A stretch of DNA of 64,000 bases from JAWKJY01 sp041393535 (GTDB lineage: Bacteria; Actinomycetota; Thermoleophilia; Gaiellales; Gaiellaceae), in NCBI GenBank assembly GCA_041393535.1, contig JAWKJY010000014.1:31891-95890 (forward strand), given 5' to 3'. Each line of letters starts with the position of its first letter. Within the stretch, counting starts at the first letter, position 1. The position numbers and the translations under genes were made by a program. This document shows positions 60,244 through 64,000 of the stretch, piece by piece. The notes beneath the pieces are model-generated. The model searched no databases and was not told where the DNA came from. It was given only the letters and a program-made list of their open reading frames with translations.

Positions 60244-60747
60244 ATGGACACGGACGCCAAGAAGACCGCCCTGCGGATGATCCCCTACGGCCTCTACGTG
60301 CTCACGGCCGCCGCGCCCGACGGCCGCGTCGGCGCCGCCACCGTGAACTGGGTGACGCAGGCCTCGTTCGATCCGCCGCTCGTCGTCGTCGGCGTGAAGG
60401 TCGCCTCCGAGACGTACGAGGTGCTGAGCGCATCGGGCGCGTTCGCGCTGAACGTGCTCGGCAAGGGCCAGGGCGAGCTCGCGACGACGTTCTTCAAGCC
60501 CGCGCAGGTCGACGGCAACACCATCTCGGACGAGCGCTTCCACGCCGGCGTGACCGGCTCGCCGATCCTGACGAGCCTGCCCGCGTACGTCGAGTGCCGC
60601 GTGGTCGAGCGGGTCGAGCGGGGCGACCACGCGGTCGTCGTCGGCGAGGTCGTCGAGGCGGGCGTCGCGAGCCCGATCGAGGGCCGCCCGGACGACGCGA
60701 CCCTGACGCTGCGCGACCTCGGCGAGCGCGTCTTCTACGGCGGCTGA
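60244..60747 (+). CDS. Flavin reductase domain protein
   Basis: 167 aa. KKTALRMIPYGLYVLTAAAP, GRVGAATVNWVTQASFDPPL, VVVGVKVASETYEVLSASGA and FALNVLGKGQGELATTFFK are the flavin reductase (PF01613) core with the SxDPP-like motif. It either supplies reduced FMN/FAD to a monooxygenase or is an FMN protein in its own right. Placed near a nitronate monooxygenase and an LLM-rich genome context. Confidence 0.92.
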   Translation: MDTDAKKTALRMIPYGLYVLTAAAPDGRVGAATVNWVTQASFDPPLVVVGVKVASETYEVLSASGAFALNVLGKGQGELATTFFKPAQVDGNTISDERFHAGVTGSPILTSLPAYVECRVVERVERGDHAVVVGEVVEAGVASPIEGRPDDATLTLRDLGERVFYGG

Positions 60748-61094
60748 GCGGTCGGCCCGGCGAGCCGACCGGAGTCGCGACGCGGCGCGCCCGACGGGCC
60801 CGCCCGCATGCGTGGACGAATCGGCACGGAATCGGCGCGGTCGCGTGTCACACGCGTGCGCGTTTCCGCCGTAGGCTGAGCGCCGGAGGCGCGTGGTTCC
60901 CCCACCCTGGGTGGGAGGTCTGTCGCGCGGGCGCGCGCGAGCAGCGGCTGCAAGCGACCGCGACGGCGGGTGCGACCGCGACCACGACCAGGGCTGTGAC
61001 CGCGACCGCGACGGCGACCACGACCGCGGCTGCGGCTGCGGCTGCGAGCGACTCCGACCGACGGCGGCCGCGGCCGCCGTCCGCCCACGCTCGC
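60748..61094. other. Gene-free gap between convergent genes: dispersed repeat plus low-complexity tract
   Basis: The first half holds copy B of the dispersed repeat. Bases about 60950-61065 are a degenerate run of GCGACC/GCGACG/GGCTGC hexamers (for example GACCGCGACCACGACC), giving Ser-Arg/Gln-Pro-type nonsense in one minus frame. No start, SD or recognisable protein. Confidence 0.6.
60811..60920. repeat. Dispersed intergenic repeat, copy B
   Basis: AATCGGCAC (60819-60827) and ATCGGCGC, then GTGTCAC, GTTTCC, GTAGGCT, AGCGCCGGAGGCGCGTGG and a CCCACCCTGGGTGGG hairpin (60901-60915). Element order and about 30 bases around the AGCGCCGGAGG block match copy A at 2703-2812. Confidence 0.75.
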
Positions 61095-61562
61095 TCAGGA
61101 CGGGCGCTCGTCGTGCGCGATGCGCCGCTCGATCCGCTCGAGCCGGTCGCGCAGCTCGACCAGCAGCTCCCCGGTCTCGTCGACCGTGCGCCGGGCGAGC
61201 GCGAGCTGCTCGCGCTGGCGGCGGCCGACGAGCGCCGTGACGACGATCGAGGTCAGGATCGGCACGAGCGCGAGCGAGAAGAGGATCAGGAGCGCCGCCA
61301 CCGAGCGTCCGGCGGGGCTCGTCGGGATGACGTCGCCGTAGCCGACGGTCCCGACGGTCACGACGGCCCACCACACCGCCCGGCCGTAGCTCGTGAAGGT
61401 CGCGGGCTCGACCAGGCGCTCGATCGCCGCGGCCGCGAGGACGAGGGCGAGCGCCGCCCCAGACACGAGGAGCAGCGCACGGGCCAGCGTGATCCGCTCG
61501 GCGACGCGCACGAGCGTCCGCTCCCACCGACCGCGTGGCGGGTGAGCGAGCGGGTCGCTCAC
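61095..61562 (-). CDS. Two-TM potassium channel
   Basis: 155 aa from GTG 61562, overlapping the mscS stop (GTGA). First helix about residues 25-47; pore helix and selectivity filter WWAVVTVGTVGYGDVIP (TVGYGD at 72-77); second helix SVAALLILFSLALVPILTSI. C-terminal cytoplasmic coiled coil RTVDETGELLVELRDRLERI. It lacks RCK/CNB regulatory domains, so it is a minimal KcsA-like channel. Co-translated with a mechanosensitive channel, pointing to osmotic or turgor control. Confidence 0.92.
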   Translation of the reverse strand: MSDPLAHPPRGRWERTLVRVAERITLARALLLVSGAALALVLAAAAIERLVEPATFTSYGRAVWWAVVTVGTVGYGDVIPTSPAGRSVAALLILFSLALVPILTSIVVTALVGRRQREQLALARRTVDETGELLVELRDRLERIERRIAHDERPS

Positions 61563-62347
61563 CGGGAGACCGCGGGCAGCAGCCCCCGCGCCCCGAGCGC
61601 CACGACGGCGCGCTCGCGCACCGCGGCCCCGACCACGGCGGGCGACGCCGTCGGCCGTGCGAGGCCGGAGATCGTCAGCCACGTGACCAGCTCGGTGACG
61701 TCGGTGACGCGCACCGCCACGTTCTCGAGCGGCTCGCCGGTCGACGCCGCCGCCGCGAGGAGGACCGAGCGGGCGTCGTCGATCGACGCGCCGAGCGCGA
61801 CCGGCACCTGGACGGCGATCCCGCGCCGCGTGTCCTTGAACGTGCGGTTGACGACGGTCGAGGAGACCATCGTCGAGTTCGGGACGAAGACGCGCCGGTC
61901 GTCGTCGGTCAGGAGCACCGTGTGGATGAGCGTGATCTCCTCGACCTCGCCCGCCGTGTCGCCGACGAGGATCCGGTCGCCGATCCGCATCGGCTGCGTC
62001 AGCGCCAGCAGGACGCCGGCGCCCAGGTTCGCGAGCGGCGTCGTGAAGGCGAGGCCCACGAACAGCGCCAGCACCGCGCCGGACGCCAGCACCGCGGTCG
62101 CGAGCTGCTCGGTCTGGGGGAACACGGCCAGCGTGTTCCAGACGACGATCACGATCAGCACGGCGACGATCACGCGCCGCAGCACGCCGAGCCGCGTCCG
62201 CATGCTGGCGACCTCGTCCGGCGTGCGCCGCGTCGCCGCGCGGCGCTCCCAGCGCTCGAAGCCTCGGGTCAGGAGCCAGCGGGCGACCAGGATGCCGACG
62301 GCACCCGCGCCGGCGGTGATCAGCGCCTGGACGGTGTTGCTCGACAT
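61559..62347 (-). CDS. mscS: Small-conductance mechanosensitive channel (MscS family)
   Basis: 262 aa, ATG 62347 with GGGAG. Membrane helices about 8-22 and 55-100; pore-lining TM3 region VLALFVGLAFTTPLANLGAG; beta domain PMRIGDRILVGDTAGEVEEI and RRVFVPNSTMVSSTVVNRTF. The cytoplasmic C-terminal domain is VPVALGASIDDARSVLLAAA onward. Opens on membrane tension to release solutes. Coupled to the potassium channel by overlap. Confidence 0.92.
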   Translation of the reverse strand: MSSNTVQALITAGAGAVGILVARWLLTRGFERWERRAATRRTPDEVASMRTRLGVLRRVIVAVLIVIVVWNTLAVFPQTEQLATAVLASGAVLALFVGLAFTTPLANLGAGVLLALTQPMRIGDRILVGDTAGEVEEITLIHTVLLTDDDRRVFVPNSTMVSSTVVNRTFKDTRRGIAVQVPVALGASIDDARSVLLAAAASTGEPLENVAVRVTDVTELVTWLTISGLARPTASPAVVGAAVRERAVVALGARGLLPAVSR

Positions 62348-62441
62348 CGCTCCCGTGTCCGTTCGACGGGCCGGCGGCCATGCCTTCACCCTGCGCGGCC
62401 GCGCGCACGTTCCTGCCGACCCGTGCGGCAGACTTCCCGGC

Positions 62442-62576
62442 GTGATCCCACTGGCCGAGTTCCCGCCCGTCTCGGCGGAGTGGACGTTCCTCGTCGTCCT
62501 CGTCGTCATCCTCGCCGGCCCGCTGATCGTCGAGCGGCTGCGGCGGCGCGGGCGTCCTCGGCGGCCGGGTCACCGC
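62442..62576 (+). pseudogene. Possible truncated N-terminus of a cation:proton antiporter, in frame with the next gene
   Basis: From GTG 62442 the frame reads SAEWTFLVVLVVILAGPLIV followed by ERLRRRG, which looks like the first helix of CPA2/Kef-type antiporters (AxLLAERLRxPG). It then runs in frame into the signal peptide of the Vps62-like protein. It is either a decayed antiporter start or a genuine N-terminal extension. Confidence 0.3.
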
Positions 62577-64000
62577 GTGAGGCGGCTCCTCGCCCTGCTC
62601 GGGCTCGCGGTCGCGCTCGTCGCCGCGCCGCCCGCAGGCGCCGAGGACGGCCCCGCCGCCGCGGAGATCGCGGCGCGCCACGCGCCGATCCTCGGGCTTC
62701 GGACGCAGGCGCGGCCGTGCGCCGCGGGCGAGCCGTACCGGCCGGTCGCCGTCGAGGTCGTCCTCGGCAGCCCGGACGTGCTCCTGGTCGCGCCCGACCG
62801 CGGGACGCCATCGCTCCCGGGCCCGACCGCGGCCGACCTGGCCGGCAAGGGCGAGGGCTGGCGGCTCGACCTCCCCGGGAAGGCGCTCCGCCCCGGCTGC
62901 ACGTACGAGCGGTGGTTCCGCGCGGCCGCGGCGGGGAAGCCGACCGTGGCGTACGCGCGCGTCGCCGGCCAGGCTGACGAGCCCGGCCGGCTCGCGCTCC
63001 AGTACTGGCTCTACTACACGTACAACGACTTCAACGACAGGCACGAGGGCGACTGGGAGATGCTCCAGCTGGCCTTCGACGCATCGACGGCCGAGGAGGC
63101 GCTCGGGCAGGAGCCGGTCTCCGTCGGCGTCTCCCAGCACGAGGGCGGCCAGGTGTCGCCATGGCGCGGCGGCGCGCTCTCCGTCGTCGACGGCCACCCG
63201 GTGATCTACCCGGGCGCCGGCTCGCACGCGAACTACTTCACCCAGGCCCTCTGGCTCGGCCGCGACGCCGAGCAGGGCTTCGGCTGCGACGACACGCGCG
63301 CGCCCACGACGCTCGAGCAGAGCGAGGTCGTGCTCCTGCCCGACCGCGTCGACGACCCGACCGGGCCGTTCGCGTGGCTCCTCTTCACCGGCCGCTGGGG
63401 CGAGAAGCGGGCCGGCTTCAACAACGGCCCGACGGGCCCCCAGACGAAGAGGGTCTGGCGCGAGCCCCTCTCCTGGCACGACGACCTGCGCGACGACGCG
63501 GTGAAGGTGCCCGGTCAGGGCACGTTCGGGCAGAGCGTCACCGGCGCGTTCTGCTGGGCGGTCGAGGCGGGCTCCTCGGCGCTGTGGTTCTCGATCGAGC
63601 GACCGTGGGTCGCGCTCGGCCTCGCGCTGCTGGTGCTCGGCCTCGTCGGCACGGGCCTGCGGCGGACGCGCTGGAGCCCGGCCGAGCCTGTGCCGGTCGC
63701 ACGGGCGCGCACGGTCGGGCAGATCCTGCGCGCCGCCCGGCGGATCTACGGCCAGGCGCCCCGGACGTTCCTCGCGATCGGCGTCGTCTTCGTCCCGATC
63801 GCGCTCGTGGTCGACGGGATCCAGAACCTGCTGCTGCGGGTGACGCCGCTCGCGACGGTGCGCGAGGTGTCCGGGGACGACAGCGTCGCCTCCTCCCTGC
63901 TCGCCCTGCTGATCGGCGGGCTCGGCGTCTCCCTCGGCATCCTGCTCGTCACCGGGGCCGTCGCGGCCGCGCTCGCGGCGCGCCAGCGCGGCGCCTCGCT
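62577..64000 (+). CDS. Vps62-family secreted/membrane protein (partial, C-terminus beyond window)
   Basis: GTG 62577 starts the signal peptide RRLLALLGLAVALVAAPPAG. The Vps62-like domain has ALQYWLYYTYNDFNDRHEGD, WEMLQLAFDAS, VGVSQHEGGQVSPW, and HPVIYPGAGSHANYFTQALW, features of a family found in fungi, plants and actinobacteria. After residue about 335 come membrane helices (VALGLALLVLGLVGTGL, TFLAIGVVFVPIALVVDGIQ, LLALLIGGLGVSLGILLVTG), so the domain is anchored. Open to the end of the window. An alternative start is GTG 62442 (see preceding entry). Function unknown. Confidence 0.8.
   Translation, partial: MRRLLALLGLAVALVAAPPAGAEDGPAAAEIAARHAPILGLRTQARPCAAGEPYRPVAVEVVLGSPDVLLVAPDRGTPSLPGPTAADLAGKGEGWRLDLPGKALRPGCTYERWFRAAAAGKPTVAYARVAGQADEPGRLALQYWLYYTYNDFNDRHEGDWEMLQLAFDASTAEEALGQEPVSVGVSQHEGGQVSPWRGGALSVVDGHPVIYPGAGSHANYFTQALWLGRDAEQGFGCDDTRAPTTLEQSEVVLLPDRVDDPTGPFAWLLFTGRWGEKRAGFNNGPTGPQTKRVWREPLSWHDDLRDDAVKVPGQGTFGQSVTGAFCWAVEAGSSALWFSIERPWVALGLALLVLGLVGTGLRRTRWSPAEPVPVARARTVGQILRAARRIYGQAPRTFLAIGVVFVPIALVVDGIQNLLLRVTPLATVREVSGDDSVASSLLALLIGGLGVSLGILLVTGAVAAALAARQRGAS

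Noticed and set aside
60890..61527. Minus frame with Ser-Arg-Gln-Pro repeats below the potassium channel gene
   Set aside because: It translates a degenerate hexamer tract and the dispersed repeat; no start signal and the channel gene occupies another frame.

Overview
The window is very GC-rich DNA (probably above 70 % G+C) from an actinobacterium, most likely of the class Thermoleophilia (Solirubrobacterales/Gaiellales type). The lineage is inferred from four things: secreted proteins that start with the segment VALVALFVALGGGAYA; several LLM-class (F420/flavin) oxidoreductases; frequent GTG starts; and dense GTGA/ATGA start-stop overlaps. There are no phage genes, insertion sequences, CRISPR arrays or rRNA genes. 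One tRNA gene, tRNA-Asp(GTC), is present.

Layout. 1-5 kb: a partial threonine aldolase, an RTX/EF-hand-like protein, two small coupled genes, an AhpD-like peroxidase whose second active-site Cys codon is TGA (selenoprotein candidate), an alpha/beta hydrolase and tRNA-Asp. 5-11 kb: a lipoprotein, a frameshifted CapA-like gene coupled to a DUF3160 lipoprotein, and an LLM oxidoreductase. 11-15 kb (minus strand): a Cys-rich phospholipase A2-like secreted protein, a HipA-like kinase/DUF3037 pair, and an SDR/iron alcohol dehydrogenase pair. 15.4-18.5 kb: a complete, translationally coupled cobalt/nickel ECF importer behind a Fur-family regulator. 18.5-23.4 kb: a FUSC transporter, two glycosyl-transfer genes and a divergent UDP-galactopyranose-mutase-like gene. 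23.6-28.7 kb: an HtrA protease, a large secreted protein, a cupin and an LLM oxidoreductase.

29-34 kb is unusual. Four neighbouring genes (DsbA-like, TsaC/Sua5, SelA-like PLP enzyme, secreted beta-propeller) are all recognisable but broken by about a dozen single-base frameshifts. This is either local assembly error or a decay hot spot. 34-38 kb holds an EthD protein, an amino-acid-synthesis-family protein and a large LuxR/AAA regulator. 38-55.7 kb is mainly secreted repeat proteins: four tandem decapeptide-repeat paralogues, a propeller-metzincin protease, two paralogues of an unknown exported family, an Asp-box propeller, an RCC1-repeat protein and a parallel beta-helix protein. Interspersed are a cyclase and a MarR-controlled DrrAB-type ABC exporter with an unusually clear divergent promoter. 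55.8-64 kb: an ion-channel gene apparently lacking S2 to the pore, a thioredoxin-like protein, a ChrA transporter, a nitronate monooxygenase, a LuxR regulator, a flavin reductase, a two-TM potassium channel coupled to MscS, and a partial Vps62-family protein.

Two intergenic gaps between convergent gene ends (2.7 and 60.8 kb) carry the same dispersed repeat, and a more diverged relative lies at 10.9 kb.
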